Assembly (NCBI GenBank): GCA_016808115.1
Contig: JAEQBH010000035.1
Span: 1,302,001-1,366,000 of the forward strand
DNA: 64,000 bases
From: Tetrastigma voinierianum
Lineage: Eukaryota; Streptophyta; Magnoliopsida; Vitales; Vitaceae
Reading direction: 5' to 3'
Below the pieces are notes generated by a model. The model saw only the letters and a program-made list of their open reading frames with translations, did not search any database and was not told the origin of the DNA. Below are positions 49,521 to 60,413 of the stretch, piece after piece. How positions within the stretch are numbered: the stretch's first letter is position 1; the number at the start of each line of letters is the position of its first letter. The translations under genes were made by a program, and so were the position numbers.

Positions 49521-50290
49521 AATATCAGCAATGTCTAGCTAAAGACAGTAAACTGAGTAGCTTCTTAGGAAATGACAATTGAAATTATTAGTTTTAATTT
49601 AGAGTGTTGATTAGATTTTGTGAGTTTGAATTTTCCAGTTTTAGTTAGGTAAGAATTTTGATTGTTAGTGGTTGTTGATTTTTCAGGACAATGAAGCTAT
49701 ATTAAGATGAGTTTTATCGGGAAGCACCTTGTCTCAGCGAAAAATGTAGAAATTAGCTACAAGGGAGTATTATATTCCCCTCAAATTGTTTTTAATATTA
49801 ATGCATAATTGAATTTGAGAATGTGATTTTATTTTAAAGGACATTGAATAGTAGCTTTGTTGGTTTCAAATTTTTGAGATATTATTATCATCTTTGTGGG
49901 TATATTAAGAATAAAGAAATGAAATTTTGTTATTCATACTTGCATTGAGGTTCTTGGTTGATTAAATGAATTTGTATGAGTATGTTTAGTTGGGTATGAA
50001 TGAATACACCTTGCTTAAAATGTGTCTTAAGTGAAAACTAGATAAGATGCAATTCTGGCAAACTAGATAAGAGGCAAGTTTATGTCGCGACAAAATTTTC
50101 ATTGTTGCGACACAAACTTAGATGATGCACTGAAAAGAATGTCGCAACATTCTTCTCAATGTCGTGACAATTATTTTGTCTGTCGCGACATTATATTAAA
50201 AATAGAAAAAACCCTAGGAAATTTATTTATTAATTCGTAGAAAACACAAAAAATTATTTCTCTTATAAATAGAAAATTTTTGAAAACTAA
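49500..50290 (+). promoter_or_regulatory. Post-pol segment with palindrome cluster and TATA, unit 3
   Basis: It begins with the ATGTCTAGCTAAAGAC phrase that follows pol in Athila-type elements. At 50,083-50,190 it carries five copies of a TGTCGCGACA family palindrome (50,083; 50,104; 50,140; 50,160; 50,181), three of them altered at one base of the CGCG core. A TATA box (50,264-50,270) lies 74 bases after the last copy and 127 bases before the next ORF start (50,397). This layout looks like an internal promoter for the downstream ORF. Confidence 0.5.
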
Positions 50291-50396
50291 TGGCCACCTT
50301 TCTGATAAACCATCAACCCTCTCAGCTTCTATACTCAAATCTCACTCATCTTGCCTTCTAAAAACCCTAGAGCTCCAAAACCCTAACCGATCTCTC

Positions 50397-51810
50397 ATGA
50401 TGTCTGAGCCCACCAACCTGGTCCCAAACCTCAATGAGATCATGGAAGAGTATGTTGACTGGGAGAATGAGAATGTTCAAGCCACTCAATCAGTAACAGA
50501 GCAAAATGAAGAAAGGGATGAGGTAAACAGAATGTTTGAGTAGATGAGGAATCGAAATAGGAAAAGGAGGCTGAAGGCGGGGCGACGAGTGAAAATAGAG
50601 AGCATTATCTCGGACAAAGGCTGCGCTAATGGAGAAAATTATGAAGGAAAGAGGTTTCATTCTTTGAAGAGGATTCAAAGGCTTGTCTCCCCTTTTCGTT
50701 GAAATGTCGAAAGGAAAGAGAGAATGTGACCTTTGGCGAAACAGGGAACCTGGGTGAGCTCTCTAACATGATGGGGAATTCTTTGCTAATATGGTAGCAA
50801 AGAAAGGAAAGAAATTTTATGTCAAAGGACATTGGATAGACTTCAGTAAGGAAAGGATAAATCTATTGTTCAACTTGAAGGTGTAGAAGGATGGCTCAAA
50901 GTTCAAGAAATTACTGAAGGAGCCAAATTACCAAACGATAGTAGACTGTGATAATAGGAAGGAAAGTGGAAGGGAGCAGGAAAAAAACCTATCACAATCC
51001 ATTTCTAGAGGAGACTTAACAAAAGAGGCTAAGGTGTGGTTTTATTTCATTAGTTATGTCCTTCTACCATCAAAGCACCTCAGCACAGTGAAGGGATGAA
51101 GCAATCCTCTTTTATACACATTCACGAAGGAGAATAGAATAAATGTAGGAAAATAATTGAAAAGTCCATTTGAGCTACTTGAGGAAGCAATTGTAGGGGA
51201 TTGATTCACACTATCCACTATCTTAGCTATGCCTTACGGGAGGTTAAGGTAGAATGGGAAAAGAGCGTGCGAGGCATCCTCTAACATTGGGAGTGACGAA
51301 TGGTCCGAATAACGAGAGGAAAGGGGGAAAAGAAAGAGATGGGAAGAAGAAAAGTCTGGAAGGTGCATGAGCCGGCCTGATAGGAGAGTTCTGCATCCCC
51401 GAGAGCGGTAGGCTTGAGAGAAGTCGAGCCCCATCTTGAATGCACCCTCAGATTTAGAATAATAGTAAGAACAAGGTGGAAGTTCAGGGCACCAGTGTAA
51501 TAATGAAGAACTGATGGAGGTGCTTAAATCATTCAGAGCGAGATGAAATAAAGGGACCAATCGACTCGAGCTCGACTACGAGCTAGGGACTAGTACATGG
51601 GCCAATTTCGGAGTCAAGGAGTAAATTTGGACGATGCTTTAAGAAAAATGAATGAAATGGAATGTGAATTAGAAAAGAGGGACCAGTACTGGTTGAATAG
51701 TATGGGACACATGAAGCATAGTTTTTGACTAATGACTTATGAGCAAATAAACAATAGAGCATTCCTCGAGTCATTGGCTAAAAGGTAGAGAGAACTGATA
51801 GAGAGCAATG
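50397..51810 (+). pseudogene. Putative plant transposon-protein ORF remnant, unit 3
   Basis: The open frame from ATG 50,397 to 50,543 gives an acidic N terminus (NEIMEEYVDWENENV). The conserved core restarts at 50,807-50,878 with FYVKGHWIDFSKERINLL, and a K-E-A-K-V-W-F-Y-F-I segment follows at about 51,027. This resembles the putative plant transposon protein family linked to Athila-type elements (from memory, not a search). The C-terminal part (51,480-51,810) is rich in Glu, Lys and Arg, consistent with a coiled coil. The function of the family is unknown. Stops and indels interrupt it. Confidence 0.6.
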
Positions 51811-51879
51811 CAAAATTTTTGGACTGGGCTATGAAGACAGTCTCGAACAAAAAGAAAGTGCCAACATATAATTTTTCAT

Positions 51880-53297
51880 GAATTCATATAACAAACTTAT
51901 ACACATACTTGTACTTATAGCAGACTTATAGAGAGTACCAAAGCACTGACAAAGTGTGTCGTCGCACTAATCAGAGAGTATCGAAGTATTAAATGTGCCG
52001 AAGCACGGTCAAAGAGTGTCGTCCCACTAATTAGAGAGTACCAAAGTACTATACGTGCCTGCCCATGTAACAGAGGTGTCGTGTCATTCAATATCCAGTC
52101 TTAGGCAGTCCTACAATTATATGTGTTCAGGAACTTACTATCTTATCTTAGGGGCATTAAGTTTTCCAACATTCGCTTCGCCGAGGCGGTGAGGTACGGT
52201 CTAATTTTTCCTTTACCTTACAAACATGAATGAACCCTTTCATAATCTTATAGGGTCCTCATTAGTCCAATAGAAAAGTCCTCGAAATATAACGAGAATG
52301 AAAAACATGGCAAAACACGTATACGCTGACTAGTGCTACGCCACGACGTAACAACGCTCTCTGCCTGCCAGTGGCATGCTTTGCTATGCCTCTCTATATC
52401 CGAGGCTTGTCCAAGCCTCCCTCTAAACCACGCGAGCATGTTATCTGCATGCCAGTGGATTCTGCTGCTGCGTGGGATCGCTAAGTCGTGGCGTAGAGAT
52501 CGAAATTACCCCGAATTTCTTTGATTTCGTCCATTTTCCAAATCTGACCAAAATCAAAAGAAAACTCATATAGTCTCCAGAAAACATCTCCCAAGTTTGT
52601 TCTAACCTAACCAAAACAAAACATAAAGATTAATTAGTGTTTTTCCAAACCTAAACTCAAATCCTTATAAGTTGGGTTAACTTCCTAACACCCAAACATG
52701 TATCCATACATCATAAACCAAGAATCCATACTCAAAGGGAGGATTCCTTACTCATCTTATACAAACTAGGGTTTTACCAACCCCAACAAATCTAGGGTTA
52801 GGATGAATTCCTAACTAAACACTAGAAATGGAACAAACTAATATCCATACAAAAGTCCAAGAATCCATACTAATCCATAGTAATCCATATAAACCATATC
52901 AATCCATACTTTTCCTCTTCTTCTTCTTCTTCTTCTACTTCTTCTTTATTTTCTCTCTTCCTTTCTCTCTTCACGAAATGCCCTCCAAAATCCCCAAATG
53001 AGAGACCCTAATTGGTCTTATCCCAATTTGGTCAAATTTTCCTTTTATTACAATTTGGTTCTGAAACTCCATTCTATTTGCACCTGACTTAATCATTTAT
53101 ATAATAGCATCTCATCTTCTTATATTATGACTTTTATACCCTATTTTGACAAATTCCACTTTTGCCCTTGTATCTTGTACAAATTTTGGGTTTCGAAATT
53201 TTTTCACTTAGCAAAACCATAATTGAAAAAAGTTTCAAGATGCACTTTTAATATAATTATGTTTTAAAATGATTATGGTGTATTTCGGGGTGTTACA
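51880..53297 (-). repeat. Ty3/gypsy LTR fragment on the minus strand, unit 3
   Basis: It has the same right edge as in unit 2 (GGGGTGTTACA, ends 53,297), that is a minus-strand TGTAACACCCC start. It is closely similar to 38,200-38,424. About 300 bases present in unit 2 (about 36,690-36,970) are missing near 51,915. Confidence 0.65.
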
Positions 53298-54019
53298 TCT
53301 TTGACTTGTGATAAATAGCTTAGTTGAAATAATTGAGAAACCAGCTACCTGGATCAAAATGCTAAATTGTTGCAATGTGTTTGGTTGATTGGAATTGAGT
53401 AAAGAATGACATTGGTATTGTGTTGGATTGTTTGAGCTGAATGCATGATTTAAATGAACATTTTTACTTGTAAATCAGCATAAAAAAAAAAAAAATTCTC
53501 GAAACCAAATAAAATCATAGTCGTAGAGTAGAATTGAAATGAATGGAAATGGAAAGTAGTAAGATTATGAATAAATGTGTTGAAATTCAAGATTAAGGAA
53601 GACTTTAATAAATTGATGGAACAGATAAGACCTATAATTCTGTTTGTGTAAATAGTTTGGTTACAACATCCTGATAAACTTTACACATGGTCAACCAAAA
53701 CTCTTAAAGAAATTGTGCCAAGATTGGGAACATCTTTTGGGATCCATCACAATAAGCTCTTTGATGTCCTAGAACTTGTTGGATTATTAGTTAAGGCGAA
53801 ATCGTAGGCAATACCACTAACAGGAAATGATTTAGGCCATCCTTAAAATTTGAGCCTTTCGAAGCCTACCCTTTTATATGCATATGCATATACACTAGTT
53901 CCTAATTTGAGCCTATAGCCAATCTCATCATCAACTAGCAAATAAGAAGCCAAATTCCTCCCTTACACATAATCTTTAGTAAAGAACACTTATTTGCCCA
54001 GATCATCAGACAAAGTACA

Positions 54020-55298
54020 TTAAGGACAGAAGATGACAAGTTTGGGGGAATATTGTTTCAAGTTGAGGAAAAGGATGATAAGGGTTGAGAAAAACAATTC
54101 GAAGAAATAAGAAAAGATGAAGAGGATTGTGAAAGAAGATGTGAAAAGAAAAAGATCAAGGAGGAATGAGTTTGGTCTGGTAGCCTTCCTCCTTGGAACA
54201 ATTAAGTCCTTAGGGGTGTTCAACACCAAATACCCTAATGGCAACTGGTATGGGAGTTATTGACCTAAAGTTAGTTAAGGGTGGTAGAAAGCTTAAAAAG
54301 ACAAAACATTGCACCATTCCACCAAACATGGAGAAAATGAAAAGTGAAAAAGCTTCTAGAATAAGGAGGAGAAGTTATCCTCTGTGTGTGGGAAAGGAAA
54401 ATAGAAAAAGGCACCACAATGAAAAATATGCAGAAAGATGCAAAAACCTGATGGGAGGGTTGGAAACTTACAACTGTAGAGTTTCAAGCGAGTCTCTTGG
54501 TGGTCGGCTATCTAGGTCGCCACCTTTGATCTTGTTCTAGGGGTTAGGCGTGACTCCTTGCTCATGTTTCAGGTTGATACCATCAGTCACTGAGAATTCA
54601 ATTTTACTTGTAAAGGAAATGTCATTCCCACAGAACTGGCCTTGAGCGATGGTAACTTTCTACTTATCTTGAGGCAGACCACATGGGCCATTAGGCGGTC
54701 AGTTGGATCGAGATCATCGAACAACCCTGCGACACACACGGGTGATACGAGGCGGGGTGTGCCGAATGCGCTCAATGGCTAAGTAAGTTTCTTTCTTATG
54801 AGAATGAAAGAATTCAACACTTTTTTTATGGCGTTATTGTTGCGTACCTTTGTATGGTGGAATGGATTGGTATTTATAAGGGGAAATAGTGGTTACTTTT
54901 CTTGTTAGATGGTGATATGAGATCTCTCTCATTGGGTGAGGAGTTTCATTTTCCTTATCATGGACTGACTCTTGTGGGATAATGGAGGTAAGATCATGTA
55001 GATCATTCTTTCCCAATCCGTAGGGTGCAAATCATGGAGACTAGGCACTTTTCCTTTTACGAGTTTTTGGTGCTATATCTCTTGATTACACGGGGCGGTT
55101 TCCAGTGCAGGACCGGGCTCATGTACTTTAGCGGGGTGGATCTATGTATCTAGTGGGTCGAGCTTCTTTATTGGAGTGCGTGCTCAATGAGAAGGAGGTT
55201 TATTATCGCCTTGGAGAAACTGCGCTCAGGGCTGTGTATATGTTGATTTCTCTACCCCATCACACATATAATTGTTGATAAATAAGTGGGTGTCAACA
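54020..55298 (-). repeat. Second LTR fragment on the minus strand, unit 3
   Basis: Minus-strand TGTTGACACCCACTTATT begins at 55,298, and the TATA box is at 54,871-54,878. It is very similar to 39,140-40,410. The left limit is inferred from the extent of similarity. Confidence 0.55.
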
Positions 55299-55454
55299 TA
55301 GTTTGGACGTAATTATTTTATAGTGAGTGTAAACTTTTTCTCCATTTCAAATTTAATCATGTATGATGTATAACATATTCAATGAATAAAATTTTAGAAG
55401 ATCACGTTTTTATTTTAAATTATTATAAGATTATTTTTATTTATCTAATTTTTA

Positions 55455-55815
55455 ATACAAGGTGGGCTTATGGACAAGCCTATGGGTGGTCTTGAATCAC
55501 TACACAGGTCGAGCTAAAAATGCCCTGGCTCTGCCACACGTCGACATAAGCTCGGGTCGGGCTTTAGCCCTTCAAGCCGGGACGAGGCTTGGGGTTGAGC
55601 CATGGATCAATTTGTTTTGGATACCACTATTTATGTGAGGCTACCTATTTTAAGCGCGAAAATGAAAATTAAAAAGCGTCAATGCTTTTAGTTTCTTCCA
55701 TTTAATTGATAGACCTTGAAAATGGAAAACTAAAGTATAAAACAAATGAAAACAAAATAAATGAAATGAAGCTTGAGGACACAATTTTCATCAAGATCAA
55801 TCCAATTTGAATCAC
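55455..55815 (+). other. Pre-telomeric spacer, unit 3
   Basis: The third copy of the conserved spacer, ending CCAATTTGAATCACATAGGG and running into block 3. Confidence 0.6.
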
Positions 55816-57822
55816 ATAGGGTTTAGGTTTTAAAGTTTAGGGTTTAGGGTTTAGGGGTTTAGTGGTTTAGGGTTTAGGATCTAGGGTTTAGGGGTTAGGG
55901 GTTTAGGGCTTAGGGTTTATGGTTTAGGGTTTAGGGTTTAAGGGTTTCGGGTTTTAGGGTTTAGGGTTTGGGGTTTAGGTTGGGGTTTGGGGTTTAGGGT
56001 TAGGGGTTTGGTTTGGGGTTAGGGTTTAGGGTTTTAGGGTTTAGGAGTTTAGGGTTTAGGGTTTAGGGTTTAGGGTTTAGGGTTTATGGGTTTTAGGGTT
56101 TAAGGGTTAGGGGTTTAGGGGTTAGGGGTTAGGGGTTAGAGTTTCGGGTTTCGAGTATAGGGTTTCGGATTTAGGGTTTAGGGTTTAGGGTTTAGAGTTT
56201 CGGGTTTAGGGATTAAGGTCTAGGGTTTCGTTGTTTCGGGTTTAGGGTTTAGGGTTTCAGGTTTCAGGCTTAGGGTTTAGGGTTTAAGGTTTACAGTTTC
56301 GTGTTTCGGGTTTAGGGTTTAGGGTTTGGGGTTTGGGGTTTAGGGTTTAGGGTTTAGGGTTTAGGGTTTAGGGTTTCGGGTTTAGAGTTTAGGGTTCGGT
56401 TTTTCGGGTTTAGGGTTTGGGGTTTAAGGGTTTAGGGTTTAGAGGTTAAGGGTTTAGGGTTTAGGGTTTAGGGGTTAGGGTTTACAATTTAGGGTTTCGG
56501 GTTTTGGGTTTATGGTTTAAGGGTTTAGGTGTTAGTGGTTTAAGGGTTTGGGGTATGGGTTTAGGGTTTAGGGTATGGGGTTTATGGTTTTTGGTTTAGG
56601 GTTTAGGGTTCAGGTTTTCGGGTTTCGAGTTTAGTGTTTAGGGTTTAGAGTTTAGGGTTTCAGGTTTAGGGTTTAGGGTTTAGTGTTTAGGGTTTCGGGT
56701 TTAGGGTTTAGGGTTTCGGGTTTAGGGTTTAGGGTTTAAAGGTTTAAGGTTTAGGGGTTAGGGGTTTAGGGGTTAGGGGTTAGGGTTTAGGATTTGGGGT
56801 TTAGGGTTTCAGGTTTAGGGTTTAGGGTTTAGGGTTTTGGGTTTCAAGTTTAGGGTTTAGGCTTTAGGGTTTAGGGTTTCGGGTTTAGGGTTTAGGGTTT
56901 GGGATATTGGGTTTTGGGTTCAAGGTTTAGGGTTTAGGGTTTCGGATATCGGGTTTATGGTTTCAAGTTTAGGGTTTAGGGTTTTGGGTTTCGGGTTTAG
57001 AGTTTAGGGTTTGTAGGTTTAGGGTTTAGGGGTTAGGGGGTTAGGGGTTAGGGGTTAGGGTTTAGGATTTGGGGTTTAGGGTTTAGGGTTTAGGGTTTTG
57101 AGTTTTGGGTTTCGGGTTTTAGGTGTAGGGTTTCGAGTTTCGGGTTTAGGGTTTAGGGTTCAGAGTTTCTAGTTTAGGGTTTAGGGTTTGGGGTTTAGGG
57201 TTTTGGATTTTGGGTTTAAGGTTTACGGTTTATGATTTAGGATTTCGGGTTTCTGGTTTAGGGTTTAGGGTTTAGGTTTTAGGGGTTAGTGGTTTAGGGG
57301 TTAGGGGTTAGGGTTTAGGGTTATGGTTTTAGGGTTTCGGGTTTAGGGTTTAGGGTTTCGGGTTTCAGGTGTAGGGTTTCGAGTTTCGGGTTTAGGGTTT
57401 AGGGTTTAAAGTTTCTAGTTTAGGGTTTAGGGTTTGGGGTTTAGGGTTTTGAATTTTGGGTTTAAGGTTTACGGTTTACGATTTGGGATTTCGGGTTTCG
57501 GGTTTAGGGTTTAGGGGTTTAGGTTTTAGGGTTAGTGGTTTAGGGGTTAGGGGTTAGGGTTTAGGGTTATGGGTTTAGGGTTTAGGGTTTAGGGTTTAGG
57601 GTTTCGGGTTTCGGGTTTCGGGTTTCGGATTTAGTGTTTAGGGTTTAAGGTTTCGGGTTTAGGGTTTAAGGTTTAGGGTTTAGGGTTTAGGGTTTGGGGT
57701 TTGGGGTTTAAGGTTTAAGGTTTAGGGTTTAGGGTTTAGGGTTTAGGGTTGAGGGTTGAGGGTTTCGGATTTAAGGTTTAGGGTTTAGGGTTTCGGTTTT
57801 AGGGTTTAGGGTTTAGGGTTGC
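55816..57822 (+). repeat. Degenerate telomere-like (TTTAGGG)n block 3
   Basis: About 2.0 kb with the G-rich strand on plus. It has the same variant types and landmarks as block 2. It is longer partly because a 246-bp segment is tandemly duplicated: the TTTACGGTTTAYGATTT landmark occurs at about 57,222 and 57,468, against once in block 2. The block ends sharply at GGTTGCTAAGC, the right end of the tandem array. Confidence 0.97.
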
Positions 57823-60400
57823 TAAGCTATCAAACCATAAATATAAACAAATCAGGTTTCTATTTTAAAAAGGATACTTGAGCTGGAAGTTTTCTTATTC
57901 CGTTGTAATATCTTAAAGGTAACTACAGAAAATAGAAGGTAAAGTTTGAGTCGTATTTGATAATGATCCAATCTTATCAAGACTTCTTAGACCGAACCTA
58001 AAGGGCTATATATTCATGGATTTGAAGTTGTTTATCACAGATTTCATTAGCAGAGCTTGAAGAAGAACAATCAAAGTTTTAACGTATTGAAGAGTGTGGT
58101 TAAATTAAGAATATAGGGAAAACATAAATGTAAATGTTGGTCTAGTGCAAGAGTATCCAAACGGGATCAATAAATTAAATCTTTGTATTACAATTATAAT
58201 GTGATTCTAAAGTAGGTTTGAAATCAATGTAATACTTATTATTTCTCACTCTACATTGATTGCAACTGAAATCTTTGCCATCATAACATAATTTACATAA
58301 TTAGTTTTGATTGCTTCCATTTTTGTTCATACTTTCTTTGGATGAAAATAGAAAACTTGAGAAAAAACAAGGAGGTTCATGGCTGCAAAGTAAGATTAGA
58401 ATAAGGGTTCTTTTTCTTTCTTTTTTTTTGTTGGGCGAGGGGACTTACACTATTATAAATTCAACCTCTGAATACTTTTATCATAGTAAATGCATTTCTT
58501 TACTATGGGAGGACTCTGAATTGAACTGCATCTTCTCATAGCAAAGAAATTTTACCATTTGATGACCATATACGTATTTTTGTTCTAATTCACGAAATAT
58601 ATACTATATAATACATATAATATATATTTGTATCATATTTATCTGGAATAGAATACTCTTTTCAGGATGATTCTCATATCATTTATATGTTTCTTTTAAT
58701 TCAATTTAAAATTAGAATCAAATTATATATTTATAATATATTATAGTATTCATTTAATGTTAATAGGATTATTGATATTAAAAAGGACTAAAAAACTTAT
58801 TAAATTAAAAATAAAAAAATAAAAAAATATTTATAGTGCAAATACTAAGTTAAGGTATTGCACGTTAAAAACTTTCACCTTTAGGGTTCCAATTATGGGT
58901 TAAATATTTTACTTTCAATGGAGAACATGAAAGGGAAGTTTGATAAATAGTTTACTTTTATGTTAAAATAATTTTATTGAACCTCTTTTTAATAAACTAA
59001 TTTTTATAAAAAAGAACAAAGAGAATAATAAATGATGTGTATCGATTTATAGATATTTAATTTTGTTTCAACTAAAAATAAAAACGAGAAATATATAAAC
59101 TAGACTTTCTATTTTTTAAATATATTATTTTGTTTTTAAATAAGCATAATTATCCCGGAAAATATTTGCTTTGTATACAAGACATGAAGGACACTTTGAT
59201 AAATATGGATAGGAAGCAAATGGAATTAGATTTAGATTATTTTGATAGATAAAAATTCAAATGTCCACTCACAGTAATTCTTTTCATTTACTAAAGAAAT
59301 GTTAAGTATTATTTTATTTTCAAGAAAGTGATTTAACCCATTTGTTATTTTGAAAAATATTTAAATTATTTCAACAAGATTTTATAAATTTATTTGCAAA
59401 AAAATGGTATATTTTATTTTGTAAAGGAATTGATTTCAATTTTCATTATACATTTTGTCTTTTAATTGCATTACTTCTATCTTCTTAAATTATAACATCG
59501 GATCTCCCGTGAACCCTGCCCACCATCACCACCTTAGTAGCTTTGGAGGACGATTTTAAGTTGTTTATTTACAGTTTTGGGGCCAATTTGGGTTGTTTAC
59601 TACAGTTTTTGGAAACTAAATTTTTCAAAAAAACAAGTACAATATGAAAGCACATAAAACACATTTGATTCCTTTTTTTTTTCTTCTGGAAAAGAAAAAA
59701 AATACAGGAAACACTATATTATGAGAAAACCAAAATGGTATTATTTGTGTATTCAAAAACTATTTTAAAAATAAAAACCAAACATACCCTTAACTTTATT
59801 TTTTAATTGAATATGGAGTTTTAGGGTTTCATTAAAAATATCACTCAATTTCCATTCCGGGGAAAAGCGATTCTATAAGGAAAGGAAAGAGTGTCTAATA
59901 GTTTAACTATAGAAAGAATATGTGAACCGGACTTGCTATTAGTTATAAAATAAAAAATAAATGTTAAACAAAATTTGAAAATATTAAGGTTTTATTCAAA
60001 AAAGTAATTGTATTCAAAGTTCTAAAACAATTAGATATGGGATAAAGTAAAAATTGTTTTTAATTTGAAATAATTAACAAAAACCGCCTTTTATAAAAAA
60101 AAAATCCTCCAAAATTTTTTTTGAAATGAATTATAATAAAAAATGGATATTGACTTATAGATATTTATTTTTATTAACTACAAATAAAAGCGAGAAAGAA
60201 TGTACCAACTAGACTTACTATTTTATTTAAAAAAGAAAAAGTATTTTTTATATTTAATGAAGTGTAATTATCCCATAAAAATCTCTCTATATACAAGATA
60301 AGATATGAGGGGACATTTTGATAAACATATAAATAAATATGGGTAAAGAAACCAAACACCATTGTGGTGTTTGGAAGGGAAGAAGCAAAGAAAACAGTTT
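57823..60400. other. AT-rich intergenic region with a diverged direct duplication
   Basis: No protein family was recognised; the only open frame of note (58,311-58,541) is unlike anything known to me. Stretches at about 59,035-59,220 and 60,135-60,345 resemble each other in order: TTTATAGATATTTA, then AACTAGACTT, then ATAATTATCCC-like, then a tail reading ACATTTTGATAAA in the second copy. This suggests an old duplication of about 190-210 bp. Confidence 0.5.
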
Positions 60401-60413
60401 GAGAGAGGTTTGA

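Larger units (their letters stand above)
42433..57822 (+). repeat. Tandem unit 3 (15.4 kb), best preserved
   Basis: It is collinear with units 1 and 2 and carries the clearest primer-binding site, gag, transposon-protein ORF and telomere-like block. Relative to unit 2 it lacks about 300 bases of the first reverse LTR (near 51,915), and the stretch at about 44,400-44,640 does not align to the other two. The array ends abruptly at its right edge with GGGTTGCTAAGC. Confidence 0.85.

Noticed and set aside
50083..50190. TGTCGCGACA as a CAMTA-type CGCG box
   Set aside because: The CGCG box needs A, C or G before CGCG, but here a T precedes it, so this known site does not fit.
40936..57822. A functional chromosome end (true telomere)
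   Set aside because: The repeats are degenerate, lie in three blocks separated by 13 kb or more, and are followed by at least 6 kb of ordinary DNA on the right. They are interstitial in this window.
28863..57822. CRISPR-like array (regular short repeats)
   Set aside because: The repeats are telomere-type heptamers without unique spacers, in plant nuclear DNA.
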